Source of the DNA: Aneurinibacillus sp. Ricciae_BoGa-3
GTDB taxonomy: Bacteria > Bacillota > Bacilli > Aneurinibacillales > Aneurinibacillaceae
Reading direction: 5' to 3'
Length of the DNA: 64,000 bases
Assembly (NCBI RefSeq): GCF_028421645.1
Contig: NZ_CP116887.1
Span: forward strand, 4,647,501-4,711,500
Within the stretch, counting starts at the first letter, position 1. Each line of letters begins with the position of its first letter. Of the stretch, positions 36,238 to 45,733 are shown one piece after another. The position numbers and the translations under genes are program-made. Under the pieces are notes generated by a model, which had not been told where the DNA came from, made no database searches, and worked only from the letters and a program-made list of their open reading frames with translations.

Positions 36238-36338
36238 AACTAATAATCGAAATGTGTAATTCTCAATAAAAAATTTAAATGATTAAAATTTGCTCACCCA
36301 AAATAGCATAAATTAAATACTTATAAAGGGAGAAAAAT

Positions 36339-37139
36339 ATGGATCAGAAAAAGATAAATATAAAAAAGTGTATTATTTCCCTCGTTTTATCTAGCTGTTT
36401 GGCAGTGCCATCCTATGTAACTGCATCACCTGTAAAGATTGATGGGGAAACTGTGTCTAACGATGCGATTCAGTACCATGGCAGAACAATGGTTCCGCTG
36501 CGTGGCGTTTTGGAGAAGATGAATATTCAAGTTAACTTTGACGAGCAGAAAAGAATGGCAATTGCTTCAAAGAACAACATAACCATACAACTTCCAATCG
36601 GGAGAAGCGTAGCGTACATTAACGGCGCTTTAAAAATGTTGGATACACCAACATTAATGGTTAATGGCAAGACATATGTTCCTTTGCGTTTCATAACCGA
36701 GACATTTGACAGTCAGGTAAAATATGATGCCAAAACAAAAACCGTCGATATTATGTCGAGCGTGGCGAAAAAGGTGGATTTACTAAATGAGTTAAAGGCT
36801 GTGAAATCAGAAGGTAAGAAGGAAGCACTTCAAGTACAGGATACAGCTTATCAAAATACCCTTTTCCTCGGACAAAACAAAATTGCACTTTGGAATCTAG
36901 ACGGTAAATATAAGACCCTGACGGTTTATCTGGTATCTAAAGATGAACAAAGTTACAATCAGGGGGTAGAGATAATAGCCGAACCAGATACAAAGGAATT
37001 TAAAATCATTGGAGCGACATCTGGCATCCGTCCCCTGGAAGGGCTGAAGAAATTTACGTTTGATGTCACTGGTGTACACACACTGGAAATCCAAGGAGTT
37101 GGTACGTATTCGCGTATCATCAACCCTACCGTTCAGTAG
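36339..37139 (+). CDS. Secreted protein with copper-amine-oxidase-N domain
   Basis: A 266-aa protein. The signal peptide ends YVTASPV. Residues 30-130 hold two stalk-like repeats: GRTMVPLRGVLEKMNIQVNFDEQKR and GKTYVPLRFITETFDSQVKYDAKTKTVDI, the hallmark of the domain also seen at the end of the S-layer protein. Residues about 165-265 form a second beta-rich domain (ALWNLDGKYKTLTVYLVSKDEQ...FDVTGVHTLEIQGVG), similar in style to NPCBM-like carbohydrate-binding domains. GGGAG precedes the ATG. It is likely a cell-wall or matrix-bound protein, and no SinR-like site was seen upstream. Confidence 0.8.
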   Translation: MDQKKINIKKCIISLVLSSCLAVPSYVTASPVKIDGETVSNDAIQYHGRTMVPLRGVLEKMNIQVNFDEQKRMAIASKNNITIQLPIGRSVAYINGALKMLDTPTLMVNGKTYVPLRFITETFDSQVKYDAKTKTVDIMSSVAKKVDLLNELKAVKSEGKKEALQVQDTAYQNTLFLGQNKIALWNLDGKYKTLTVYLVSKDEQSYNQGVEIIAEPDTKEFKIIGATSGIRPLEGLKKFTFDVTGVHTLEIQGVGTYSRIINPTVQ

Positions 37140-37225
37140 CGCTTTCTAAAAATCGCTTCTGTTGAATTCTGAAAAACGGCGAAGAATTGATACATCCCCT
37201 CAACCTTCTTATTTGGAAAAATAAA

Positions 37226-37256
37226 AAGGAGCCATAATCGGCTCCGCAACGTTTTT
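37226..37256 (+). terminator. Terminator after the gene at 36339
   Basis: GGAGCC (37228-37233) pairs with GGCTCC (37240-37245), then GCAACGTTTTT. Confidence 0.65.
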
Positions 37257-37554
37257 ACTATTATTTTCCTACCTTGTTACATGACGAGGAAAAAGAAATT
37301 CCTCATAGATATACTATCATACAAACCTGGTCTTAATTACAACATGCCCTTCTGCATCTATTTTCAAAGATATTAAAATTTGAGAACCGCTTTTATTTCT
37401 GGATACCCCTTTAGTAGGTTTTATATCCATCTTAATAGAGTAAATATAAGCAGGGGAACAATAAGCTTGTAAAAAAACTCTGGAGTTAATTAGTGAAGCC
37501 GATGCATACAGGTGAGCATCGGCTTCTTGTATAATGACTGATTCGTTTGTTTTC
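37257..37554. other. Convergent intergenic region
   Basis: No gene is supported. A hairpin GCCGATGC/GCATCGGC at 37498-37523 lies 32 bases after the stop of the leftward adaptor gene and may terminate it, although the T tract is weak. Confidence 0.5.
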
Positions 37555-39033
37555 CTACTGTCCCTGATTATCAATCACAACTTTATCTCCATCAGATAAA
37601 CCTGCCGCATTGTCGGTTACAACCCGTGTGCCTGGAGATATGCCAGCCGTAACAAGCGCCTGTGAGCCTTGTTGCTGTCCTACCGTTACAGCTTTGCGTT
37701 TAGCTATCCCATTCTCCACAGCAATCACATACATTTTGCCGCCTTCATTGACAATCGCGCTGCTTGGTACGATAATGCCCTGTTTGGCTGCCGGGTCAAC
37801 CAACGTGACATCCGCAACCATACCCGCTTTCAAGATGTGGGTAGGATTCTGTACAGTTACCATTACCGGGTAACCTTTACCTTGGCTGTCAGATGGGCTG
37901 ATATTCGTTACAGTTCCGGTTGCAACCGTGTTAAGTGCTACAGCCTTCACCTGTACTTTATCCCCTGTCTTAATGCCATTAATCTGGTTTGCCGGAATGT
38001 ACACAAGCACCTTAACGGTATCGATATTGGTAATCACAAGCGGCGCCACTGGAGACTGTGGTGATACCATCTCTCCAGCCTGAATGTTCTTGGCACTAAC
38101 AATTCCGTTAATTGGTGAGTATACAACCGTATCACCGAGTGCGTCCTGCGCAATTTTCAAGTTCACCTGAGCCGCATTTACATTAGACTGCATCGCTTCA
38201 ATGCCTGCGTTGCTGCCGGCTACACCAATTCCGCTTTCCGCATTCTGGTAGCCGCTAGCAGCTGTGCTATAGCCGCTGCCCGCATTTTGCAAACTGTTCT
38301 GTGCGGTAACAAGCGCCTTCTTGGCTGCATCGAGTGCGACCTGCCAATTCTGACGGTTAATCATCGCCGTCTTCACAGCTGCCTGAGCATTGACGTAACC
38401 TGTCTGCGCCTGGTCAAGGGCTGACTGCGGAGCTGCCCCCGCATTGAATAGCGATTGAGCCCGGGTCAGCGCTGTTTGGGCATCTTTCTCCGCCTGCTGG
38501 GCTGTTTTCACTGCATTATCGAGCGTGCCAAGATTATGTGTCAGGGTGTCAACCGAGCTTTGCGCCTGATTGATAGCCGCCTGAGAGGAAATAATGCCGG
38601 TTTTCGCCTGCACCATACTACCCTGTGCTGCAGTTGCAGCTCCTTTGGCCTGCACAAGGCTGGCCTGCTGCTGGGTTTCTGCCCCCTGCACGCCTGCCAC
38701 AGCTGACTGAACGGCTGCCTCGGCCTTGGCTACATTGTTGCGATAATCCTTATTATCAATTGTAAAAAGAGTCTGGCCGCTTTTTACTGATGTACCGACA
38801 TCCACTGGCAGGGAGACAACTTTTCCGCCTATCTTAGGGAGGATGCGCACCTCATCAGAGGCCTGAATGGTTCCGGTATAAACCGGTCCCATGGTTATGG
38901 ATCCGTTTGCCGCTATCGCTGTTGTGACCTGGGTAGGAATGTCCTGGGTCACTGCGGCGTTTGTACTGCACCCCGCAATAGCAGCCGTGCTTGCACATAA
39001 ACTAAGAGCCAGCAAAAGAGATACTTTCCGCAT
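37555..39033 (-). CDS. AcrA/MdtA-type efflux adaptor lipoprotein
   Basis: A 492-aa RND-type membrane-fusion adaptor. The lipobox AIAGC (Cys near 21) predicts a lipid anchor on the outer face of the membrane. The biotinyl-lipoyl half-motifs (KIGGKVVSLPVDVGTSVKSGQTLFTID and YSPINGIVSAKNIQAGEMVSPQSPVA) surround a long Ala/Gln-rich coiled coil (about 95-285). Beta-barrel and membrane-proximal domains follow (VKVLVYIPANQINGIKTGDKVQVKA). It is the last gene of the leftward marR-emrA-emrB set and should connect a pump to an outer component, here perhaps the TolC-family protein at 41991. The coiled coil is longer than usual. Confidence 0.9.
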   Translation of the reverse strand: MRKVSLLLALSLCASTAAIAGCSTNAAVTQDIPTQVTTAIAANGSITMGPVYTGTIQASDEVRILPKIGGKVVSLPVDVGTSVKSGQTLFTIDNKDYRNNVAKAEAAVQSAVAGVQGAETQQQASLVQAKGAATAAQGSMVQAKTGIISSQAAINQAQSSVDTLTHNLGTLDNAVKTAQQAEKDAQTALTRAQSLFNAGAAPQSALDQAQTGYVNAQAAVKTAMINRQNWQVALDAAKKALVTAQNSLQNAGSGYSTAASGYQNAESGIGVAGSNAGIEAMQSNVNAAQVNLKIAQDALGDTVVYSPINGIVSAKNIQAGEMVSPQSPVAPLVITNIDTVKVLVYIPANQINGIKTGDKVQVKAVALNTVATGTVTNISPSDSQGKGYPVMVTVQNPTHILKAGMVADVTLVDPAAKQGIIVPSSAIVNEGGKMYVIAVENGIAKRKAVTVGQQQGSQALVTAGISPGTRVVTDNAAGLSDGDKVVIDNQGQ

Positions 39034-39060
39034 GCTATTCTTTCCTTTCTTTCTTCAATA

Positions 39061-40575
39061 TCATTGTTCCGCCGGTTTAGCCGGCGCTTTACGTTTCTTA
39101 AACAACAGGACAAGCGGTATGCAGATAAACACTGGAACGGCGGACAAAAGAAAGGTGTCCGCGATTCCACGGGAAAGGGCATCAAGCTGAATGAGCCCCA
39201 TTAAGCTGCTCATGCCGCTGCTGCCGGGAAACACCTGGTTTAGCCCGATCGTCTCCTGGGTAATCGTATCTGAAATATGCTGCACATGCATCGCCGTCCG
39301 GTTCTGCATGATACTCGTAAGAACTGCAATTCCCATAGATGCGGCCACCTGGCGAATTAGGTTGGAGAGGGCAGAAGCATTCCCTACCTGACGCGGATCC
39401 ACTGCATTCATGCCTGCGGTCGATAGTGGCATCATACACAGCCCAATGCCAATCCCCCGAATCATCAGCACGGTTTTGAGCCACGCTTGCGGCGTCTGAA
39501 CGGTTAACGTATGGAGCTCATACGTCATCACGCTAAGAATCGTTAACCCAACAAGTCCCAGTGGAATTACGCCTATTTTATCAAACAGTTTCCCGGCAAT
39601 CGGCATCATGATCGCCATTGCAATAGCCTGGGGCATCAAGAGTAGCCCCGTATCGATAGCAGACATTCCCTGAATGTTCTGCAGGTAAATCGGCGTCAAG
39701 AATACCCCGCCAAACAAACCAATCGTCACCAGGCTTGCGGACGCTACGCTTAACGAATAGGTAAAATTCTTAAGCAAAGACAGATTGAGAAGCGGGTCGG
39801 GCCGCCCTGTCTCTACCCATATCAGCAGCAAGGCTGCCATAAGCGAGATAAACATCAGAATGACAATCTCAAAAGAAGTCCATCCTTTAGATTGGCCTTG
39901 GCTCAGCGCATAAAGCAGGGTTCCCGCAGAAATGGCCGTTAGAATAAATCCCCAAGTGTCAAATTTCTTATCTTTAATAACCTCGGTTTCCTTAAGCAGG
40001 ACGGCTGCCATAAGGATTGCGAATAACGAAACCGGAATGCTGACAATAAACAGCATCCGCCAGTTAAACCATTCAATCAAATAACCGCTCAGTGTTGGCC
40101 CTACTGCGGGTGCTACCATTGCCGAAATCCCCCACAGGCCAAGCGCCGTACCGATCTGTTCGCGCGGCATAACTTTGTAAATAATCGCCATACTTAGCGG
40201 CATGATGACACCACCGCCAAGCCCCTGGATGACCCGGAAGAAGATAAGCGTTATATCGCTCCAGGCAACTGCGCATAACAGCGATCCTACGGTAAATACA
40301 GAAATGGCTACAATAAAAAACCGTTTATAGCCGAGCCGGTCACCCATAAATCCGCTAATCGGGATAATAATACCGGATGCCAGCATGTAGCCGGTCAGAA
40401 CCCACTGGATTTTGTCCTGTGTTGAACCAAATACATTCATCAGCTTCGGAATGGCTACGTTAATCAAGCTGTTGTTCAGTATCGCCACGAAAGCTCCAAT
40501 GATGATGGCAATAAGTGCTAGCCATCTCTCACTGTTAGAACTTTCCGCGGCTGGAGGAGTCGTTGTAGCTTCCAC
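39061..40575 (-). CDS. EmrB/QacA-type MFS drug exporter (DHA2)
   Basis: A 504-aa, 14-helix proton-driven multidrug exporter. Signature segments are INVAIPKLMNVFG, WVLTGYMLASGIIIPISGF, motif A GDRLGYKRFF and antiporter motif C MVAPAVGPTLSGYLIEW. Later parts (NLIRQVAASMGIAVLTSIMQNR) match EmrB. It follows the EmrA-type gene with a 17-base gap and precedes the AcrA-like adaptor by 27 bases, so the three are probably one operon under the MarR regulator. The substrate is unknown. Confidence 0.93.
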   Translation of the reverse strand: MEATTTPPAAESSNSERWLALIAIIIGAFVAILNNSLINVAIPKLMNVFGSTQDKIQWVLTGYMLASGIIIPISGFMGDRLGYKRFFIVAISVFTVGSLLCAVAWSDITLIFFRVIQGLGGGVIMPLSMAIIYKVMPREQIGTALGLWGISAMVAPAVGPTLSGYLIEWFNWRMLFIVSIPVSLFAILMAAVLLKETEVIKDKKFDTWGFILTAISAGTLLYALSQGQSKGWTSFEIVILMFISLMAALLLIWVETGRPDPLLNLSLLKNFTYSLSVASASLVTIGLFGGVFLTPIYLQNIQGMSAIDTGLLLMPQAIAMAIMMPIAGKLFDKIGVIPLGLVGLTILSVMTYELHTLTVQTPQAWLKTVLMIRGIGIGLCMMPLSTAGMNAVDPRQVGNASALSNLIRQVAASMGIAVLTSIMQNRTAMHVQHISDTITQETIGLNQVFPGSSGMSSLMGLIQLDALSRGIADTFLLSAVPVFICIPLVLLFKKRKAPAKPAEQ

Positions 40576-40592
40576 TAGAGCATCCTCCTTTC

Positions 40593-41246
40593 TTATCGAA
40601 TGTGAATCTTAATCTCTACGTTAGTACCTGGGATCAACTTAAGGTTTGCCGGGCGCTTAAGCGAGATCTCAATTGGAATGCGCTGCGTTACTTTGTTGAA
40701 ATTGCCGCTTGTATTCACAGCTGGAACCAGCGAGAAGGTTGAGTTTGATGCATCCCCTATTTTTCTAACTTTACCGGTTAGCGTAAGTCCATTTTGCGTA
40801 TCGATTGTAATATCCACCGGTTGCCCGAGTTGCAGGCTTCCAATGTACGTTTCTTCAATGTTCGCTGACACATACAAATTGTTCATATCCATCATCAATG
40901 CGACAGGCTGCCCTGGCGAACCAATTTCATTGACCTTGTTAAACACTTTAATAACCGTTCCTGTGATCGGGGCGCGAACGACAGCTTTCGGAACCATGCT
41001 AGGGTCCAGATTAGAAGTGTCCTGCTGGGCGATGGCTTCATTCTGCTGCACCTGATCGCCTTCATTGGCAAAAATATGGGTATAAGCACCTGCGATTTGC
41101 GGCATGACTTTATACTGGTCTCCGGTAATGCGCGCATCATCTGACTTCACATAATGCGTACTCTGGTACCAGAAATAATAACCGATAGCCGCTGCACCGA
41201 TTATGAGAACTGCCAAGATTAAATATAGAACCGGTTTACGTTTCAT
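40593..41246 (-). CDS. EmrA/HlyD-type membrane-fusion protein
   Basis: A 217-aa adaptor with one N-terminal membrane anchor (VLYLILAVLIIGAAAIGYYFW). The biotinyl-lipoyl domain has split halves QIAGAYTHIFANEGDQVQQNE and RAPITGTVIKVFNKVNEIGSPGQPV, and a short C-terminal barrel follows (ANIEETYIGSLQLGQPVDITID). It lacks the long coiled coil of E. coli EmrA. Start and spacing place it first of the three transport genes, about 75 bases after marR. Confidence 0.92.
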   Translation of the reverse strand: MKRKPVLYLILAVLIIGAAAIGYYFWYQSTHYVKSDDARITGDQYKVMPQIAGAYTHIFANEGDQVQQNEAIAQQDTSNLDPSMVPKAVVRAPITGTVIKVFNKVNEIGSPGQPVALMMDMNNLYVSANIEETYIGSLQLGQPVDITIDTQNGLTLTGKVRKIGDASNSTFSLVPAVNTSGNFNKVTQRIPIEISLKRPANLKLIPGTNVEIKIHIR

Positions 41247-41320
41247 GCTTCCTACTCTCCTCGTCTTTCTTCCAAACGTTTTATCTAAAAATAATTTGAA
41301 AGCGAAATATGTATCAAAAA

Positions 41321-41770
41321 TTATTTCTGACTTTTTCGCTCACACAGCTTTTCTTTGAGATGGGTAGACAGCAAATCTAGAGAATGTAGAATTGCTTTTG
41401 TTTCCTCATCGGATATCCCTTCAAGAAACGAGTCAAAATAACTGTCTCCCAATACAGGCACAAGATTCTTAAGTTCTTTGGCTTTATCTGTCTGATACAC
41501 CCAAACAATGCGTCGATCTTCTGTGTCGCGGACACGCTGTACATACCCTTCTGCTTCCAGTCTGTCGACGATTCCTGAAATGGTACTGCTGGATAGGTTA
41601 ACCTGCTGTGCAATTTCCGAAATTTTGCGGCGCTCCTCTTTCAATGTCCGCAGAACCAACAGCTGAGGAACCGTAATGCCTACAGCTGAAAGCTCACATG
41701 CCAGAAGTTCAAAGATGTTATGGTTTATTTGCCGGATCAGCATGCGTATTTGTTTCGACGCCCCTTCCAT
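41321..41770 (-). CDS. MarR-family regulator of the efflux operon
   Basis: A 149-aa winged-helix regulator. The ATG at 41768-41770 (MEGASKQIRML) follows GAGGAGAG; the frame upstream to 41836 lacks a site. The recognition helix and wing are KISEIAQQVNLSSSTISGIVDRLEAEGYVQRVRDTEDRRIVWVYQT (about residues 50-95). The first gene of the marR-emrA-emrB-adaptor set, it probably represses that set and itself. The ligand is unknown. Confidence 0.92.
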   Translation of the reverse strand: MEGASKQIRMLIRQINHNIFELLACELSAVGITVPQLLVLRTLKEERRKISEIAQQVNLSSSTISGIVDRLEAEGYVQRVRDTEDRRIVWVYQTDKAKELKNLVPVLGDSYFDSFLEGISDEETKAILHSLDLLSTHLKEKLCERKSQK

Positions 41771-41907
41771 GCCTCTCTCCTCTCTTTCAAATATATTAAT
41801 TTGGATAAAAATAATTCGCCTGATAAATAATGGCATACGAGAAAATTATATCAGGTATTGGCAAATTGGCAATAGAAAATATATTATAATGTGCCTATAA
41901 ATATGCT

Positions 41908-41953
41908 TAAAAAAACCATCGTTTATAGAATCACTCCTAAAAACGATGGTTTT
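41908..41953 (-). terminator. Terminator after the TolC-family gene
   Basis: AAACCATCGTTT (41913-41924) pairs with AAACGATGGTTT (41941-41952) over a 16-base loop; on the leftward transcript a run of seven T residues follows. Confidence 0.85.
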
Positions 41954-41990
41954 GTATATAAAACTATTAAACTATAGATGTGTTTACAGC

Positions 41991-43199
41991 TTAGCTGCCG
42001 GATGACTGACTGCTGGAACTGCTTCCGCCTGAAGCAGCAGCCCAAGGTTTATTGTAGGCTGCAATCGCATTATCATGTGCGATATTAAGTTCATACAGCT
42101 TTTCCTGCAATTGTTCAACTTTCAAATTTGCAGCGACCATGTCAGCCTGCGTTCCCACACCAGCATCAAATTGAACTTTAGCAATTCGTGCCGCCTCTTC
42201 AAGAGCAGGAAGCTGTGCTTCCGCAGCCGTATATTGGTCCTCTAATTGTCGAATGTTGTAATAGAGTGAGCGGACTGCCCCAGCCATTTGGTCCTTTACA
42301 TTTGCATATTCATTTACTGCGTTTGTAACATCTTTTTGAACCGCTTCATAAGGCGTTGTACTTGTATGATTGTTAAAGACATACAAATCCAAATTGAGTT
42401 TCTTTACATCAATGTTTTGCTGCGCATTCCATACTGTTGGACTATCTGAAAGTACACGACTTACATGACCTTCAAGATCAGATTCCTGTAATGGTTCAAA
42501 CTTCGGCTGTTCGGCCAATTGTGGACGATCACCCGATTTATATCCCATCAATTGATTTAACGCCTGATAGGCACTGGAAAGCGCAGTTTCATCCACTGTT
42601 ATTGTTTTAGTCGCAGCATTCATACTAGTTTCAGCGTTCACACTGTCAAAGTTGCTTGCCGTTCCCACACTATATTTAGCACGGGCAACATCATTTTGAA
42701 CCTGGGCATTCTTGACTGCCAACTGATCCACACTTAATTTTGCCTGAGCTTGCAAAATTGCATTATATGCTTTTCTAACTGAATACACAACCCCATCCTG
42801 TTGAGCCGTGTATGTGCGTTTAGCCATTTGATAGCCAATTCCGGCCTGGATTGCACCTGAAAACACCGAATTACTCGCTACCGTAGACGTGGAATACGTA
42901 AAATTTCCACCTGGTTGAACTACTGGAACGACACCATTATATTTGACATTATCTGCAGCTTGATCTCTTACATCTGCAGCCCGGTCGATATTGGTTGCGG
43001 CCTCTTTTAATGAATAACTGTAACCTAATGCAGTATCAATGGCTTGCTGCAACGTTAATCCCTGCGGAGTTTTCTGCGTGCTCTGAGTTTGTGTGGATTG
43101 CACACCTGTTGATTGTGCAGGCACCGAATCCGCATATGCAGGGACGGCAGCAGGAATAAGAAGCATAGAAGTTAATAAAATACCACTTGTTTTTCTCAT
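41991..43199 (-). CDS. TolC-family efflux protein
   Basis: A 402-aa exported protein with signal peptide MRKTSGILLTSMLLIPAAVPAYA. It has the two OEP halves: LTLQQAIDTALGYSYSLKEAATNIDRAAD (about 45-75), and later VTNAVNEYANVKDQMAGAVRSLYYNIRQLEDQY with KVQFDAGVGTQADMVAANLKVEQLQEKLYELNIAHDNAIAAYN at the end. The long alternating helices fit a TolC alpha-barrel, and the end is a Ser-rich tail. The ATG at 43199 is chosen for its spacing to AGAAGG. TolC relatives are rare in monoderm bacteria, and this may cross the wall/S-layer together with the AcrA-like adaptor. The pairing is an inference. Confidence 0.85.
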   Translation of the reverse strand: MRKTSGILLTSMLLIPAAVPAYADSVPAQSTGVQSTQTQSTQKTPQGLTLQQAIDTALGYSYSLKEAATNIDRAADVRDQAADNVKYNGVVPVVQPGGNFTYSTSTVASNSVFSGAIQAGIGYQMAKRTYTAQQDGVVYSVRKAYNAILQAQAKLSVDQLAVKNAQVQNDVARAKYSVGTASNFDSVNAETSMNAATKTITVDETALSSAYQALNQLMGYKSGDRPQLAEQPKFEPLQESDLEGHVSRVLSDSPTVWNAQQNIDVKKLNLDLYVFNNHTSTTPYEAVQKDVTNAVNEYANVKDQMAGAVRSLYYNIRQLEDQYTAAEAQLPALEEAARIAKVQFDAGVGTQADMVAANLKVEQLQEKLYELNIAHDNAIAAYNKPWAAASGGSSSSSQSSGS

Positions 43200-43261
43200 T
43201 TGCATACCTTCTTCTTTATAAAGGTTGGTATATGAACAAGCTTTCATATCCAGTTTTTAAA

Positions 43262-43286
43262 AAAGGACTCCCATTGGGAGTCCTTT
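43262..43286 (-). terminator. Terminator of the S-layer-type gene
   Basis: AAAGGACTCCC (43262-43272) pairs with GGGAGTCCTTT (43276-43286) with a three-base loop, directly downstream of the stop at 43304. Confidence 0.85.
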
Positions 43287-43303
43287 AATTAAGTTATCAA
43301 AAA

Positions 43304-45733
43304 TTACTTCGCAGCGTTGATAGTGATTTCACCAGTAGTAGTGTTCCACTGAATGTCTGCACCAAGTGCATTAGACAGGTAACGGATAGGAATCATTACA
43401 CGGTTGTTAGTTGCTGCTTTATCGCGGTATACCGGTACAGGCATAGATACTTTAGTACCGTTAACAGTGAGGAACTTATCACCAACGCGAGCGGTAATCA
43501 CAGTAGCACCTTTGAAAATTGTAGCTGTGTTAGTAGCATCATCCCAGATGATGTTGCTATCAGATACGTTTAAGGCATTAGCTGCAAAACGAACTGGAAG
43601 GAATGCACGATCCCATTTTACAAGTGGAGCTGCGTCCATTGTAGTTTCTTTTCCATCAATCGTAAATGTTTTGCTGTTAAGTTTAAATACGATGTTAGAG
43701 CTTGTAGAATCTGTTGGAGCTGGAGTAGCAATTTTTGCTGCTGTAAAAGAAGTAACTCCATCATAGTTTCCAAAGATAGATCCTGTTTCATTCAAGTCAG
43801 TACCGCCAACCTGAACATCAATGTTACCTACAGGAACTGTGCGGTCTGCAGTAATTGTCAAGCCAGATACCTTAATAGTGCTTGCTTTTGTGCTGCCAGA
43901 TTTAACAGGAATTGTGATAACCCAACGACCATCATTCGGATTTGTTGAACGAGAGATAGAAGTTGTATCTAAGGATAAATCACCATCAGTAACAGAAACG
44001 CTAGTTGGTACTGTTGGAATTACACCTTGAGGGAAGATCAATTGAATGTTATTAGATTGACCGGAAGAGTAGTCGATTGCACCAGCACCGGCTTCTTTGA
44101 TCGTAACATCAGGAATTGATTGTCCTTGAGTACCAATTGTAACATTTGAAGGGTCAGTAGCAAGTGTTGCTGACACAGGAGCGACAACTTTTGCTACTGT
44201 GAAGGAACCTGTAACACCTTCTGTTCCGCCCACGTTAACTTTAATGTCACCAGAAGCGCTTGGAGCAACATCGATGTTAGCGTTTTTCAACACTTGTTTA
44301 ATGGCATTAGAACGGTTAGCATTTGAACCAATGACAAACTTAATCGTTTTTCTATCACTTCCTACAACGTAGGCTTGTGCTCCGTTGTTGCTACTGCTAG
44401 TGTTAATAACAGCAGAATTCGGATAAGATGATTGAGCATTGTCAGTTGTCAAATCCTTAACTGACAGTGCATCAGTAGAGGATACTTGACTCCATTTTGC
44501 ATTCCCATCAAGTGTTAAAGTAATAGTACGTCCAGCAATCAGGCTGTTTGGAGCTGATTCTTCAATAGCGAACTCACCAACTTTAACAGCTTTAGCACCT
44601 GCGTATACAGATTTAGGGTCGCCAACAGCGTAAACTTTTGTTGAATAGTCACCGTATTTAGCAACTATCAAATCGGAGTTGGTCGTGCTAACATTTCCTT
44701 TGCCGGAAACCGCTACGTCAACATCGCCTTGTTTTGCCACCGTTTCATCGTTAACAACTACGCCGAGGTTTTCAAGCATCCAGTAGCCAGCTTGTTGAGT
44801 ATTAGTTGTTCCGGTGTTCTTTACATATAATGTACGTCCGTCATCATCAATGCTGTAGCCAAGCTTTACTGTAGAAGGATTTCCTGCAAGATCTACTGCT
44901 TTAGGAGCCCCAGCAGTGTTGAAATCTTGAACCGTTGTGTTGCTTAATGCAGAAGCGGTACCATCACTATTAATAACAGCCCATTTAAATCCATCAGGCA
45001 ACTTATACTTCATCTTGTCGCCACTATTAGTAGTTAAAATACCAGGGCGGTCTTCTTTGATACGGATGGAATCAATTGTAGATGTTCCACTAGTAATCGT
45101 TTTTACACTGTCAATCGATGTAGATACACTACCAGTTCCGATGTTAGCAACAGTAACGCTGCCACTATTGAATGCTCCACCAGATAAACCTTCAACACTT
45201 GCATTAACAGGGCCGTTAGATGCACCGTTAATTGCAATGTTGTTAAGATTAATGTAGAACACACCAACTGCTTTATTGTTTGTATTTGCAGCATCTAAAG
45301 CTGTTTTTGATGAAAAGTTGATTTTGATTTGATTGTTAGCAAGTACGTCTGCACTCATGCTGCTATAAGAGGTGGAAGTAAGGTAGTTATCACCCACACC
45401 TAAATCTAAACTTAAATGATTAGCATGATCAGCTGTTACGCCAGTTCCTACTAAATTCCCGCTAGCATCAAATGTATAGTGTTGAGCAGGTAGATGTAAA
45501 TCATAATCACTAGGAAGTGTAACAATCAGGAAGTCCCCACTTGCAGCAGAAGATAATTCAGAACCATTAAATTGTACTTGTATTCTTCCGAGGTTTGCAT
45601 TTGTTTGGCCATTGCTTACAGACAGTACGTTCGGAGTGCTGTAAGTTGCTGCAAAAGCAGATGCTGCTGGAACAGCCATAGATACAGCTAAAGCAGATGT
45701 TGCAAGAACTTTAAGCGTTTTGTTGCTTTTCAA
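43304..45733 (-). CDS. S-layer-type surface protein with C-terminal stalk domain
   Basis: An 809-aa exported protein. The start is TTG at 45733 with AGGAGG 8 bases upstream. The signal peptide ends ASAFAA (near residue 29). The body is beta-rich and low in Cys, with repeated Ig-like segments around VANIGTGSV, FAIEESAPNSLIAGRTITLTLDG and FTVAKVVAPVS/FTAAKIATPAP boundaries. Residues about 690-809 hold the copper-amine-oxidase-N type domain (KWDRAFLPVRFAANALNV and RVMIPIRYLSNALGADIQWN). No SLH motifs are present. A strong leader and terminator and the adjoining glycan cluster fit an abundant, probably glycosylated, S-layer protein. The name is by context. Confidence 0.8.
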   Translation of the reverse strand: MKSNKTLKVLATSALAVSMAVPAASAFAATYSTPNVLSVSNGQTNANLGRIQVQFNGSELSSAASGDFLIVTLPSDYDLHLPAQHYTFDASGNLVGTGVTADHANHLSLDLGVGDNYLTSTSYSSMSADVLANNQIKINFSSKTALDAANTNNKAVGVFYINLNNIAINGASNGPVNASVEGLSGGAFNSGSVTVANIGTGSVSTSIDSVKTITSGTSTIDSIRIKEDRPGILTTNSGDKMKYKLPDGFKWAVINSDGTASALSNTTVQDFNTAGAPKAVDLAGNPSTVKLGYSIDDDGRTLYVKNTGTTNTQQAGYWMLENLGVVVNDETVAKQGDVDVAVSGKGNVSTTNSDLIVAKYGDYSTKVYAVGDPKSVYAGAKAVKVGEFAIEESAPNSLIAGRTITLTLDGNAKWSQVSSTDALSVKDLTTDNAQSSYPNSAVINTSSSNNGAQAYVVGSDRKTIKFVIGSNANRSNAIKQVLKNANIDVAPSASGDIKVNVGGTEGVTGSFTVAKVVAPVSATLATDPSNVTIGTQGQSIPDVTIKEAGAGAIDYSSGQSNNIQLIFPQGVIPTVPTSVSVTDGDLSLDTTSISRSTNPNDGRWVITIPVKSGSTKASTIKVSGLTITADRTVPVGNIDVQVGGTDLNETGSIFGNYDGVTSFTAAKIATPAPTDSTSSNIVFKLNSKTFTIDGKETTMDAAPLVKWDRAFLPVRFAANALNVSDSNIIWDDATNTATIFKGATVITARVGDKFLTVNGTKVSMPVPVYRDKAATNNRVMIPIRYLSNALGADIQWNTTTGEITINAAK

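Noticed and set aside
37317..37574. 85-codon leftward frame after the adaptor gene
   Set aside because: It overlaps the end of the adaptor gene and a hairpin and has no protein-like features.
38455..38706. Frames antisense to the adaptor coiled coil
   Set aside because: Shadow of the Ala/Gln-rich repeat coding on the other strand; no ribosome site.
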